Notes under the pieces: generated by a model | The model's database searches: none | The model's input: the letters and a program-made list of their open reading frames with translations, nothing else | Told to the model about the DNA's origin: nothing | Translations under genes and position numbers: made by a program | Assembly (NCBI RefSeq): GCF_046630445.1 | Contig: NC_092339.1 | Span: forward strand, 55,351,501-55,415,500 | Reading direction: 5' to 3' | Length of the DNA stretch: 64,000 nt | Origin: Rutidosis leptorrhynchoides | Taxonomy: Eukaryota; Streptophyta; Magnoliopsida; Asterales; Asteraceae | Shown here: piece by piece, positions 11,481 to 23,770 of the stretch | Position numbering within the stretch: position 1 is the first letter of the stretch | How the letters are laid out: every line of letters begins with the position of its first letter

Positions 11481-11695
11481 ATTCGTTAATGACTTCAGCA
11501 GATACTGAATCATTTGGATTCTTTGAAGGCAGGTTCAGTCTTTGTGATTTATCCACAGCCTCCTTCATACTTTGCTCAATCCGTTTTCCAGTTCCAAAAC
11601 TTCTCTATTTCTGAGCTTTGTTAATACACTAATCTTTATCATCAAACTTTTTACTGCTAAGGTCGTTTACAGTTTTTGTTGCTTCATCAGCATTT
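11481..11695 (-). pseudogene. poly(A)-binding protein fragment captured in element C
   Basis: Read on the minus strand this gives NADEATKTV, KKFDDKD, then after one stop, NKAQK, and later RIEQSMKEAVDKSQRLNL and NDSVS. That is the order found in cytoplasmic poly(A)-binding proteins: end of RRM3, the charged RRM3-RRM4 linker, and the first strand of RRM4. A TAG stands where the RRM3 Trp is expected (KEWYVG-type site), and another stop follows. The fragment lies in the sense direction of the element. It is shared with both E copies and, separately, with copia D. It is a relic with no whole RRM, so no RNA-binding role is claimed. Confidence 0.75.
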
Positions 11696-13059
11696 CGAGA
11701 ACTAGTTTCAGAAACTTCACATTCGAAGTATGTAAGCCTTGGAAATAGACGTTATGTATAACTGTTGGCGTCAACATGCTGTGAGATTTCAAAATACTGA
11801 TTGCTAATTCCCTATGATTCGTATGGTAATTCTCGTTACAAGAGGCAGATGAGTAAATGATGAGGTTTCGATAAATATAAAGATTCTTCGGAATGCCCAA
11901 GATCAGTGAAGTTGTTGGTAAGTTTATTGCTAATGTGGTGGAATATGAAAGGTTCTCCGGTAACAAAAGGGTAATCACATATATCAAAATTATGATAAGG
12001 CTACTCCGAATGAAAAAATCGAAGTTGTCTTGCTGGATCTGTGATATAATTTGCTACTTTGCAAAGGAATTGCAAGGTTATTTTTGCTAATAAATGCCAA
12101 AAGATCTGACACAGATATGTGTTGAATTATGACTTTGGTTTCAAGAGCTTTTTAAGTACATAACTGTCGGTAATATGTTATTGGATCATCATCTCGATTG
12201 CTCATTATTTGAAGTGTCTTCAGAGATTTTCGAAGGGTTTGAACACAGATTGTAATCGTTTGTATACATTTGATGTTCTAACACACTTTTGAAGTCAAAG
12301 TATAGCTTTGAAAGATGTAGGAATCTAAAAGTGATGGTACCGGTTATATCTCGAATTGAATTCTGAGATTTTAAAATCAGAATATGTAATTGGGTTTGAA
12401 TGAGTATGGTTGTTTTGATTTCTATGAAAGAATGTATATTATTGTGAAAGTAGGAAGTATAATTGATAATTTGCTTAATCTGATTCGAAGAATGTAACAT
12501 ATTAATTGTGAATTTATATATATCTCTCGGGTATTACCTACCCGTTAAAAAATGTTCACAATTAATATTTTGTACATAAGAATTTTATTACAGTCTTTAT
12601 GAAAATATATATGTATATATTCTCCTCAGATGTAACATAGATTTTAATGAGTTAATACCAAATTAAACTCATTCGATCTACGGTTGGAACTAGAATTGAA
12701 TAATTCCTTGAAGGCTTTAGAGGTTACATAAGTATTTCTTCAATAATATTGAAATTATGAATCAATACTTCGTTATTTGTTGAGATGTGATGTTGGTTTT
12801 CGTTAAATTCTTGTGAACTTCATAAAGTACGAATGATGTTATCTGAAAAGTTTCGGTTACATCAATGATGAAGTGTAAAATCAAATATATACTTGACTTA
12901 TTAGGAATTGGAATTTGTTGAATTGAGACAGAGATTGTAGTTAATGATGGTTAAGTCGCGGGCGAGGGATGTACATTATTGCATATTTGTAATATGAATT
13001 AACCGAGTAGTTAAGATTCACATACAATAGCTTAGTACGAAAAGATTTATTTTTTATTT

Positions 13060-13155
<96 letters not shown>

Positions 13156-13529
13156 TATAATTTCTTCAGAGGGAATGAGTTAATTCTTCATAACTTGTTG
13201 ATACAATATACACGTTATTGATTCGTAATGATGTCCACAGTGATTCTTGAACTGACGGAGTTTGTGATGTTATAGGTGTTGTTGATTCTGATGTTGACTG
13301 TACTGACGATGCTGGTGACGTTGAAGGTACTGTTGATGCTGTTGGTAAAACAAGTTTAACTTGTTAATCACACACCATTTTTGTCAGGGTTTCTACTCTT
13401 CCTTCTATCATTTTGGTTCGCTTAACTGATTTATGGTTAGGGCTAGATTAGATAATCTCTAAGACTTTAGAGATTATATAATCGCCGCGGAATGTTTCTC
13501 CAATGAAGTTATGAATTAATACTTCATCA
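11696..13529. other. Element C internal sequence without recognisable genes
   Basis: Short minus frames (11667-11987 and 12189-12500) are partly alignable to element E 53640-54100 and 61770-62270. They share a YLSIEVSSCTHPHL-like phrase, but stops and shifts break every frame. A pure AT microsatellite lies at about 13065-13147. I cannot name any domain. Confidence 0.5.
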
Positions 13530-14105
13530 GTTATTGTTGTTAGTACTCCTTGGTATCTATGGTGCGTATGACGTTGATGCTCGTGGGACAGATTGTGAAG
13601 TTGAGGATTACGACGCGGTTGTGGTTGGAGGTGGTAATGGTACTGTTGGCGTTGATGATGGTGGTACTGATTATGCTGCTGATGCTGCTGCTGGTGTTTG
13701 TAATCTCTGCACCATATTCTCCAAAGCCACTAGCCGAGCGCGAAGCTCGTTGACTTCTTCTATTACACCGGGGTGATTGTCGGTTCAGACGAGCGGATAA
13801 ATAAAATTTAAAATTTGATGTAATATATAATCGTGACGAGATACTCTGGAAATGAGCGAGAAAATGGTGTTTCGAACAGGTTCGCCGGTAAGTGCTTCAG
13901 GTTCTTCGCCAAGAGGGCAATGTGGTGGATGGAAAGGATCGCCTTCTTCTTGTTTCCAATGATTGAGGAGGCTACGAACCCATCCCCAATTTATCCAGAA
14001 TAGGTGATGACTGATTAGTTGATCCATTCCGGTCACACTGCTTTCGGAGCTTAAGTGAGATTCCATTTCGGAATCCGAGTGACTTGAACTGATGACAAAT
14101 TCCAT
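13530..14105 (-). pseudogene. gag N-terminal region of element C (decayed)
   Basis: It starts at ATG 14105 (minus), about 420 nt after the primer-binding site, as expected for gag. The frame runs about 107 codons to a TGA at 13785-13787. It includes EALTGEPVRNTIFSLISRVS. The frame continues in phase with a heptad-like stretch (VIEEVNELRARLVALENMVQ) that should form a coiled coil, then a Pro/Thr/Ser-rich part with three stops. Element E has the same order with different breaks. The match to gypsy gag rests on position and the coiled coil. The antisense frames at 13534-13776 are shadows of the Ser/Pro-rich region. Confidence 0.6.
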
Positions 14106-14524
14106 TTCGTACGATTGGATAAAGTATTTTTGATATAAAATGATTTTTCGGCTATCGGGTGGTATTCTATTTACATAGGATATCTATATATAGAGATCAA
14201 AAGATTTCATAGATTACGGAGGAATTTGCGGGATATGTCAGGCAAAGTTTAAAGTAATAGATACGATAAGATATGATTTAGCAGATATGCTAAGATATGA
14301 ATTTTTGTCTATACACTATTCTTGCAATCAATGCAGCAAGACGTGTCTTAGACTAAAAATGATAAGCAGGTAATTTCCTGAGGATGATAAGTAGTTAATT
14401 TTCGACACAAAATGATAAGCAAAACTTTTGACATGCAGACAAGGTCGAAGTCCAGACTCACTAATGCATCCTATTGACTTATCAGTTAGACACACTAATG
14501 CAGACCTGGTTCGCTAAGACCACC

Positions 14525-14536
14525 GCTCTGATACCA
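14525..14536 (-). promoter_or_regulatory. Primer-binding site of element C
   Basis: The minus-strand sequence TGGTATCAGAGC pairs with the 3' end of initiator tRNA-Met. It lies two bases from the right-hand LTR, which fixes the element's orientation. Confidence 0.85.
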
Positions 14537-14538
14537 AC

Positions 14539-16476
14539 TGAAAGGACCCGTTCATATACATTATAAACGATTCACAATAGTTGATTACATTGCGAGGTAT
14601 TTGACCTCTATATGATACATTTTACAAACATTGCATTCGTTTTTAAAAGACAATCTTTCTTTATATCAAAAATTGACAGGCATGCATACCATTTCATAAT
14701 ATCCACTATCCACTATAAATTGATTTAATAATAATCTTTGATGAACTCAATGACTCGAATGCAACGTTCTTCGAAATATGCTATGAAAGACTCCAAGTAA
14801 TATCTTTAAAATGAGCCAATGCACAGCGGAAGATTTCTTTAACACCTGAGAATAAACATGCTTTAAAGTGTCAACCAAAAGGTTGGTGAGTTCATTAGTT
14901 TATCATAATCATTTATTTCCATCATTTTAATAGACCACAAGAATTTCATTTCCAGTTCTCATAAATATACGTCCCATGCATAGAGACAAAAATAATCATT
15001 CATATGGTGAACACCTGGTAATCGACATTAACTAGATACATATAAGAATATCCCCTATCATTCCGGGATCCTCCTTCGGACATGATATAAATTTCGAAGT
15101 ACTAAAGCATCCAGTACTTTGGATGGGGTTTGTTAGGCCCAATAGATCTATCTTTAGGATTCGCGTCAATTAGGGTGTCTGTTCCCTAATTCTTAGATTA
15201 TCAGACTTTAATAAAAAGGGGCATATTCGATTTCGATAATTCAACCATAGAATGTAGTTTCAATTACTTGTGTCTATTTCGTCAAACATTTATAAAAGCG
15301 CATGTATTCTCAGTCCCAAAAATATAAAGGGTAAAAAGGTAAATGAAACTCACCATACTGTATTTCGTAGTAAAAATACATATAACGTCATTGAACAAGT
15401 GCAAGGTTGGCCTCGGATTCACGAACCTAAATTAATTATATATATTTATGTGTTGGTCAATATTTGTCTAACAAATTAGTTCAAGTCATAGTGTACCACA
15501 ATCCTAATGCTCGAGACTAATATGCAAAAGTCAACAAAAGTAAATTTGACTCAAAATAATTTCCAAAAATCTATACATGATTAATATATAGTTTAAATAT
15601 CGTCGTTTTATATTTTTAAATATTTTTAAAAGATTTATTAGAGTAAATAATATAATTTATTTATTAATAAATAAAATTTTATATTATATTTATATAATAA
15701 AATATACTTTTATATATATTAAGTAATAAAATTTATAGGGTTCATTTAATATTATAAAGATAATATGATAGGTATTATTAAAGTAAGTTATTACACGTAA
15801 TAAAATATGTTTGTATCAAATATTTATTTGATAAAATAATATCTATAATGATAGTAAGTAAAATTTGTATTATTTTGTAATAATAATTATTATTATAAAA
15901 ATATCAATATTTATAATTACTAAGATGACATTATGATAAAACGATAATTCTAATTATGATAACTTTAATATTTACGATAATTTTTAATATTATCTTTAAA
16001 ATAATAATTCTATTTAAAATAATAATAATAATGATATTTTATAGTAACAATGACATTTCTATTAAAATGATAATTTTTGTTAAAATGATAGTTTTAATAC
16101 TAACGATAATTTTAATAATAATAGTAATGATAAAAATAATAAGAACGATAATTTTATCTAAATCAATATCTTATAATATTTTAATTTCATCATGATACTC
16201 TTACCCATTATTTCCTAATCGTTTCGTTTAATAGCTTTTAATCGTCTTTTATATCGTGTTCGTAATAATGATAATAATAGTAATCAAAATAATTAGGTGT
16301 TACAAATATTTGTTTTAATTACACTAATATTAATAATGATAGTTACTATAACATTATTAACGATAATACTAATAATTATCTTAATGATAATATAGTAATA
16401 ATAATAATAACAATAACAATAACTATTTTTAAATAATGATATATATATTAATAATGATAATAATAATAATAATACC

Positions 16477-16545
<69 letters not shown>

Positions 16546-18235
16546 TGGATAATAATAATAATACTAATTAAAAATTTAAAGATAATAACGATAGTAATAA
16601 TAAAAAAAATAACAATTTTTAATGATAAATCCTTTTATTGATAAAGATAATAATAATAATAATAATAAGATAAAACTAGAACGACGATAATAACGACGAT
16701 AATAATAATTATTTTTAATAATAATACAAAAATTCGATGGACTATAACTTCAAATCCGTTCATCGAAATCATTCGATATCTAAATGAAAAGTTCTTAATT
16801 TTTCGCTATCTTTCCAACGACATGCATATCTTATACCTTATCTCAGTTGCATATATAACTAATTCAGGATTCAACATAACCTAACTAAAGGCAATATCAA
16901 AAGTACAAACATGCATAATCCTATATACTCGAGCACTAGTCAGGGATACACTATTAGTATGTAAAAGTTAAATTATGAGTACTCACGTATCAATATTGAG
17001 ATTCAATATTGCAGGAAAGGTACGTAGACGCAACGGAGATGATAAACACTATATTGACCTCACGAGCATACCCATGAACCATACCCAATCACCTCTATAG
17101 CTATAACCCATAATTTCCTTAATCCAATCCTACTTGAAAAACAATTTCGAAATCACTCGGACAGCACTCTGACGTAATATTTTATGTATACTAATAATGT
17201 CTTGAAATAATACGGAGTAAATATATATATGTAAATCGATTGAGAGAGTTTAGAGAAAAATATTTTCAAGTTTCTATGAAATAATGAAACCTATTGAATT
17301 CTATTTATAATAGATTTTTGAATTATTAAAGTGAATTATTAAAGTGAATTATTAAAGTATGAATTATTAAAGTGAATTATTAAAGTATAAATTATTAAAG
17401 TGAATTATTAAAGTATGAATTATTAAAGTGAATTATTAAAGTATGAATTATTAAAGTGAATTATTAAAGTTAAAGTAAAGTAAAAATAAAGTAAAGGTAA
17501 AGTTTAAGTATAGTAAAAGTATAAAACTATGTACGTATAATACGCGTATAAATATATATAATATTAATGTAAATCGTTATATATATTTAATAAAATAAAA
17601 TATAAATATCGTTATCTTTATCATACTGGTTAATAATGAGTTGTCAAAAGTGGTTCTAGATATTTATACAAGTTATATACGTTTTAATAATAAAGTTTTT
17701 TTTTAAACTGAAAGCGTTTTTGTACGTTTGAAACTAAATCAAATAAATATAATAATTTTGTTTTCCAAAACCAAATATATTTTTAAGAATCATTTTGTTT
17801 AAAGGTTAAAATAATGGAAATCGTTATATCATAAAATGTTTTAGAAAAGTAGAATCATATATATTCATAATAGGTTTCAAGTTTTTAAATTACAGTTTAT
17901 TGGTGAAGCATGGGATAAAGTTCAAAGGTTAAATAAACGTATGAAATCATCTTAATGAAAAATGTCGAGTTACTTAACTTGTCGATATCCAACATCTAAG
18001 TTATTTACACTTCACGTTCTTACTTATAAATCACTTTACCATTTTCTGAATGTTGTCAAAAAGAATAGATTTCTTAAATCACAGTGGACCTCATAACATA
18101 GACCCGTAATCATATCATAATGTATCTGATAAATCAATCATTTGATATTATCTTCTAATTCCATCGATAAACATATTGAAATAAATACGTTCATGTAAAG
18201 TATTATACGTTTAATACTTTATTAATATTCTCAAG

Positions 18236-18287
<52 letters not shown>

Positions 18288-18522
18288 TATACATATTTAT
18301 TTATATATAACGGTTCGTGAATCGTCAGAATTTGGTCGAGGTTATAATGAATGTATGAACACAATTTAAAATTCTTGAGATTTAACTTAACAAACTTTGC
18401 TTATCGTGTCGGAATAATATAAAGATAAAGTTTAAATTTGGTTGGAAATTTCCGGATTGTCACAGTTAAATTCTTTCGGATTTTGGATTTTTAAAATTTT
18501 TATCTTAAACACTTGGTTACCA
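14539..18522 (-). repeat. Element C 5' LTR (right copy)
   Basis: This LTR is about 3984 bp and nearly identical to 5583-9539. Differences are mostly in repeats. The AT run at about 18239-18282 is much longer than in the left copy, and the TAA run and GAATTATTAAAGT minisatellite differ in length. The hairpin lies at 14872-14886. Confidence 0.88.
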
Positions 18523-19501
18523 TTAAAAATACTAGTAACGTAGTTGTTGTATTAGAATCTAGTGCTCTCTGATAATAAAGAACAGCCCTAGTCTTATATA
18601 CTGACTACCCAATTCTAGTAAAATTTTTCAAAATTTTCAATTAAATGAACTCAAAATCATGTTTATACATATTTATGAACGATAAAACTAGGTGTTAACA
18701 CCGAAATTATTGTTACCTCGGAAAGGACATAAATTGAGAAACAAACCAAAATGTTAAAATTCATTTAAAATGGAATAGGGGACAATAAAAAGGAAAATAA
18801 AAGCCAAGTGTGGGAAAAATTACCAAGTTATCTTAAACATATGTCACATATTTCTGTAACAAATAATTGAAGATACTTTTGCTTTGGACTAAACTAAACT
18901 GTTTTACCCGATGAAAGAAAAGAAGAGATGGATCTACACGATGAATCAATTCCATCGTTAAAATGAAGTAAAGTCTTCCGAAAAAGAAACGCGCTTCTTG
19001 ATTTAGGTCATGAAGTTGTCGTCCAGACCAGCTGTAGGTTGATGAAAAATCTAGAAAAGTCATCTCTAAAATCAGCAGGAAATCCACGGACCTCAGCATA
19101 AAACAGGGTCGCCATGTGGTCAGACTGATCCTAACCATGAGAGGATCTGTCTCGTAAAATGGGGGGCACCGAGCAAATTAGCTTGATAAGACTAATAAAT
19201 CAGATCCCCAGAAAGGATAATCTCCTTTAAAGATCAAAAATCAGCTTTTAAGACTGATATTACTCAATCCTAGAGATTGACCTTAAAGATTGAGAATTAC
19301 AAACTCATGGAATTCAATGATATCTAAACTCGAGCTTGAACGAGAAAATATTTTGATCAAATTATAAACCGATTTGTTTTCTGAAAACCCATTTTCAATG
19401 CGTTCATTACCATTGAACGTAAAATCCTAGGAATTCATCTGGAATTCATTAGGTCATCTGAACCAAATCGGGTGTCAACCGTAAGAACGGTGGTTGCATA
19501 G
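18523..19501 (+). other. Athila-A 3' region, second part
   Basis: Athila-A resumes after element C. It parallels Athila-B 32790-33675, with very close identity from about 18885. A frame on the minus strand (18833-19138) is open in both A and B, but the plus strand reads almost as openly in B, so neither is called a gene. Short inverted repeats are dense from 19200 on, including ACCGT-AAGA-ACGGT at 19478-19491. It ends with CATAG, the target duplication of Athila-B. Confidence 0.7.
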
Positions 19502-19975
19502 TGATAAGGCTAAAAAGGAACATATATTTCATAGCAATATCCCTCCTAAATAATAGGTTTTCATATGTAATTGTATTATATTTTCATTGTAATTGTTTAA
19601 ATAAATAAGTGCGAAGACAAAAGGCGAAAACGAAGATTTGAAGACGCAAACGTCCAAAAAGCTCAAATGTACAAGATACAATCCAAGTGGTTCAAATTAT
19701 TGATGAGAAACGTCTAAAAATGACAAGAGTACAAGTTACAAAACGCAAAGTACAAGATATTAAATTGTACGCAAGGACGTTCGAAAATTCGGAACCGAGA
19801 CATGAACCAGCTTTCAACGCTCGACGCAACGGAGCTAAAATTACAAGTTAACTATGCTCAAGAATATAATATAATATTTAAATAATTCATAATAAGAATA
19901 ATAATAAATAATAAAAAGTTGTTAATTGAGCATAGTTAAGGGGTCATAAGTGAAAATTTCAAATCACCAATTGCC

Positions 19976-19982
19976 TATAAAA
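19976..19982 (+). promoter_or_regulatory. TATA box in the Athila-B 5' LTR
   Basis: TATAAAA follows CACCAATTGCC. The same arrangement is in the 3' LTR at 34868-34874, and a TATAAAA lies at the matching place in the Athila-A LTR (37311-37317). It is the likely U3 promoter. Copia D inserted about 90 bp downstream. Confidence 0.65.
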
Positions 19983-20071
19983 TGGAATTCACGGAGTAAT
20001 GAAAAAATACACCTTTCTTCATATTTCTTTCTCTCTTCTGTAATATGTAATATATATTTATATTATAATTT

Positions 20072-20385
20072 TGTTATAATTCAGTAGGCTTATAACTACC
20101 TTTAGTGGTTCTTGACTGTAGAAGGTATATAGAGATAGAGATACTGTAAAACTGAGAAAACAAAGGTTGAACAAAAGGTATGAGTAATTGGTTTTTTATT
20201 TATAGAAAAATGTACAATGAGAGTTTGGTGGCATTTGGAATCTAGAGAGAGAGAGTGTTTTTGTTAACCAAAAAAAATACATACCATAAACTCTAACTCA
20301 ACACACCTATTTATACTCAAAAAAATATACTATGCAATATCTATAATAATAATAAAATTATCATCCAATTATTACTTTTATAACA
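20072..20385 (-). repeat. Element D 3' LTR
   Basis: This 314-bp LTR is bounded by TGTTATAA and TTATAACA, which are inverted copies of each other. It is almost identical to 26301-26614. Confidence 0.93.
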
Positions 20386-20540
20386 CTCCCCCTTGGATGA
20401 TAATTTTATTAGTGAATAACTAGTACTGCCTCGTTAAAAACCTTGCTAAAGAAAACCCTTTGGGATAAAACTTTAGCTAAGGAAAAAAGAGTGCAGCATA
20501 GAGTTGACTCCCCCTCAAGTAGGCAACGCCTGAGTTGTTA

Positions 20541-23515
20541 CATCTTCTGAACATGCCTCATGCCAATATTATGAACGTGTGTTCTGAAAATAGCAGTTGG
20601 AAGTGCTTTGGTATAAAGATCAGCAGAGTTGTTGATTGAACGTATCTCATTTTAATCTGGTTGTCTTTTACGATGTCTTGAGTATATGAGAAAAATCTGA
20701 GGTTTTCATCTGAAATTGTATCATCTAAATCTTTTATGTACAAGTTTGGCCCTCGTGATTTGTCTACAGTCTCCTTCATGGTTTGTTCAAACCGTTGTTT
20801 CAGTTCCTATTCCCTTTCAGTCTTTTTCTGAGCCTTACCAATATACCATTCTTTTCCATCAAACTTATGACCGTTAAGACCGTTTATAGCTTTAGCGCCT
20901 CGTCAGCATTTATGTTTTGTTCTGTCATTTTTGATACTCTTCTTTCATTTGTATTATGTAAGCTGTATTATCTTCATAGATAGTTGTTACGCTTTTATAG
21001 CGTTCTAGTCCACAAGAATCAATAATGATTTGTATCATTGATCTTAACTAAAATCATTCCCGAGTAGCTTCATGTAATGCAATCACTTCGGCATGATTTG
21101 ATGATGTTGCAACAAGTGTTTGTTTTAAGAACGCCGGTACCTCCATTTAGGAATACATACTGAGTTTGAGATTTATCTTTATGAGGATTTAATGAATGAC
21201 CTGCATATACATAATCAACCAAATCTTGTTTTGAAACGTTAGAATAAAATAATTTTAAATCAGCAGTTTCTCAAGGGTATCAAAATATGTGTTTGTCCCA
21301 TTCCAATGTCTTTTTGTAAGGGCTGAGTTGAACCTTGTCAACAAATTAACTGCAAAAGAAATGTCAGGTCTTGTACAATTTGTAAGATACATAACAGTCC
21401 CAATTGCACTAATATATATGGAACTTCTGATCCGTTAATATCTTCATGATCTTCACGGGGATAAAATGGATCAGTGTCAATGTTGAGTGATCTAACAACC
21501 AATTGGTTTTATCTTTAAAAAATGTTTTTAAAATCTTTTCAGTATAAGTTGTTTGATGTACAAGTAGACCATTAGGCATATGCTCAATTTGCAATCCAAG
21601 GTAATACTTGGTTTTTTCAAGATTTTTTATTTCAAAATAATTCTTTAGAAGTTGAATAATTTCATAGATTTCTTTATTTGTACCTATGATATTAAGATCA
21701 TCAACATAAACAGCTATGATCACATATCCGGACATTGTTTTTATAAAACATACGTGCAAAATAAGTTTATATGTATACCCTTTTTTTTATCAAGTAGTCA
21801 TTTAATCGGTTATACCACATACGTCCCGTTTGCATAAACCCATTTAGAAATCTTTGTGATTTAATGCAATATATTCCCTTGGGTTTTACATTAGATGCTT
21901 ATGATACCTTAACCCTTTAGGTATATTCATATATATCACTATTAAGTGATCCATACAGATAAGTAGTAACAACATTCATGAAATGCATTTAAATAACTAC
22001 CAGGTTGATTAAGTATCTAATAAGTAATTGTATCCATTACAGGAGGATAATTTTTCCTCCTAATTCATTTCTGGTCTTTGTGGGAAATATTGAGTTACAA
22101 GTCTAGTTTTGCCTTGTAACTTCATTTGCACATTTCTTTTCGGATAAAAATTCATTTGTATCCCATACGTTTCACATCTTTAAAAGTGATAACGATTGAT
22201 CCGAAAACTTTTCTTTTATCGAGCGATTCTAATTCAGCTCTTATTGCTCCTTTCCATTGAGCTCAATCATGTCCATTTTGTATATTCAATGACAGATTTT
22301 AGCTCCAGATCATCATCTTTATTCATGATGTCATTGTAACATTATATGAAAATATCTCATAGAGATTTTAGTTTCATTTCGGTTCCATAATATTGCATAA
22401 TTTATCGCAATTTTAGTATTTACATTTATCAATATCCTCTACAGAAGGAATATTGATTTGTGGTTCCTCATTATCAGCTGATTTTCTTTTTCGAGGATTT
22501 TTATCTTCGGAACCAATTGATCTTCCACGTTTGATGCGTGGCAAAGACTCAACAGTGACATTATTGCCAGCTTTTGGAATTTCAGTTCGAGCTGGAGCAT
22601 TTATCGCTGGTATATATGATTTAGTCACTTTTTTATATCTGTAAATGCATAAAGTAATTAATTTGCAAGTTCTTGCATATGCATTATTTTTTGAACTTTC
22701 GTTTCACATTCTTTTGTGCGAGTTCAATATACCTTAATTGATGTTCACATCTTGAAGCATCATTTTATTTTTTATTTTTATTTCTCCCCCTAATCTAGGG
22801 AACAATGTTTTATTAAAATGACAATCAGCAAAACGTGCTGTAAAAACATCACCCATCATGGGTTCAATATATCTTATGATTGAAGATGTTTTATATCCAA
22901 AATATATTATCATCTTTCTTTGAAGAACCATTTTATTGTGTTGTGGTGATACAATTGGAACATACACTGCACAACCAATGTTTTAAGGTAGAAAATATTT
23001 GGCTCTTGGCCAAAATCAAGTATTAAGTGAAAATATTTACGACTTCCACATGGTATAATGCGAATTAATGTCGCAGCATGTAAATTTACATGTCCACATA
23101 TAAATATTGAGAGATTTGTACTCATTATCAATTGTCTAGTTATTAGCTGTAAGCGTTTATCTATTGATTCAGCTAAACCAATTTTGTGTATGCACATGAG
23201 CAACTGGATGTTCAACAACAATCCCTGTAGATATATAATGATCATTAAATGCTTGAGATGTTAACTCAGCAGCATTATCAAGTCTCATCCTTTTAATGGT
23301 GTAATCAGAATAATGTGTTCTCAATTTAATAATTTGTGCAAGAAACTTTGCAAATGCCATATTACGGCTTGATAACATACAAATATGAGACCATCCGCTA
23401 GATGCGTCTATTAGAACCATGAAATATCAAAATGGTTCATATGATGGATGAATTGGTTCATATATCTTACCTTGAATTCTTTCAAGAAACATTTGTGATT
23501 CTTTTTCACAATATA
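20541..23515 (-). pseudogene. copia pol relic of element D (integrase, RT, RNase H)
   Basis: Reading the minus strand from 23515, an integrase core is seen with FMVLIDASSGWSH (first Asp), RLDNAAELTSQAF (second Asp) and VEHPVAHVHTQN, then the MGDVFTARFADCHF segment typical of Ty1/copia. A linker rich in charged residues (22628-22413) precedes the reverse transcriptase, where the catalytic box reads AVYVDDLNIIGT near 21705 and YYLGLQIEH follows. RNase H is recognised by ATSSNHAEVIALHEA and later SYTQDIVKDNQIKMRYVQS. Numerous stops and shifts split it into short frames. RNase H is interrupted by the poly(A)-binding-protein fragment at 20702-20912. Confidence 0.88.
20702..20912 (-). pseudogene. 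poly(A)-binding protein fragment inside the copia RNase H
   Basis: The minus strand gives INADEA, then with a shift AINGLNGHKFDGKEWYIGKA, QKKTERE, one stop, ELKQRFEQTMKETVDKSR, NLYIKDLDDTISDENL. This is the end of RRM3, the linker and the beginning of RRM4 of a cytoplasmic poly(A)-binding protein, with the RRM3 Trp kept. It sits between RNase H phrases: DRTKH just before and RFFSYTQDIVKDNQ just after, which are adjacent or nearly so in ordinary copia RNase H. The fragment is clearer here than in C and E. Only a partial RRM is present, so it is a captured relic. Confidence 0.85.
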
Positions 23516-23524
23516 CTTTTCATT

Positions 23525-23770
23525 AATCACCATATGTGCTTTCCATTAATCACCATATGTGTTTTTTTTTTTTTTATAAATCACCATATGTGTTTTTTTT
23601 TTTTTCATATATCCTTTTCACCATATACGCTTTTAATCATATGCGCTGTGTTTTTCACCATATGCGCTTTTAATCATATGCGATTTTCATCATATGCGTT
23701 GTGCTTTTCATCATATTCGCTTTTTATCATATGCGCTTATCATATGCGATGCGCTTTTTATCATATGAAC
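23525..23770. repeat. degenerate tandem array built on CATATGNGC
   Basis: CATATG or a near variant recurs every 10-35 bp, with phrases such as CATATGCGCTTTTAATCATA. The unit is irregular and mixed with T runs. The 116-codon frame across it (23432-23782) is an artefact of the repeat. Confidence 0.7.

Larger units (their letters stand above)
5583..18522 (-). mobile_element. Element C: gypsy-like LTR retrotransposon with ~4-kb LTRs, no visible pol
   Basis: Two long direct repeats (5583-9539 and 14539-18522) flank about 5 kb. Both repeats begin TGAAAGGACCCG and end TTGGTTACCA on the plus strand, that is TG...CA. On the minus strand a tRNA-iMet-type primer site (TGGTATCAGAGC) follows the right-hand LTR, so the element runs right to left. 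TTAA lies on both outer sides (5579-5582 and 18523-18526), a likely 4-bp target duplication (or 5 bp with one mismatch). The inside has a decayed gag start, a poly(A)-binding-protein fragment, antisense ORFs and a solo LTR. I find no protease, RT, RNase H or integrase, so it is probably non-autonomous. It is related to element E. Confidence 0.85.

Noticed and set aside
13534..13776. Asp/Gly/Val-rich plus-strand frames
   Set aside because: They are the reverse of the Ser/Pro-rich tail of the element C gag relic, which sits at the right distance from the PBS.
18833..19138. Antisense ORF in the Athila 3' region (also 33088-33312)
   Set aside because: Open in A and B, but the two sequences are so similar that openness is not independent evidence, and the plus strand is equally open in B.
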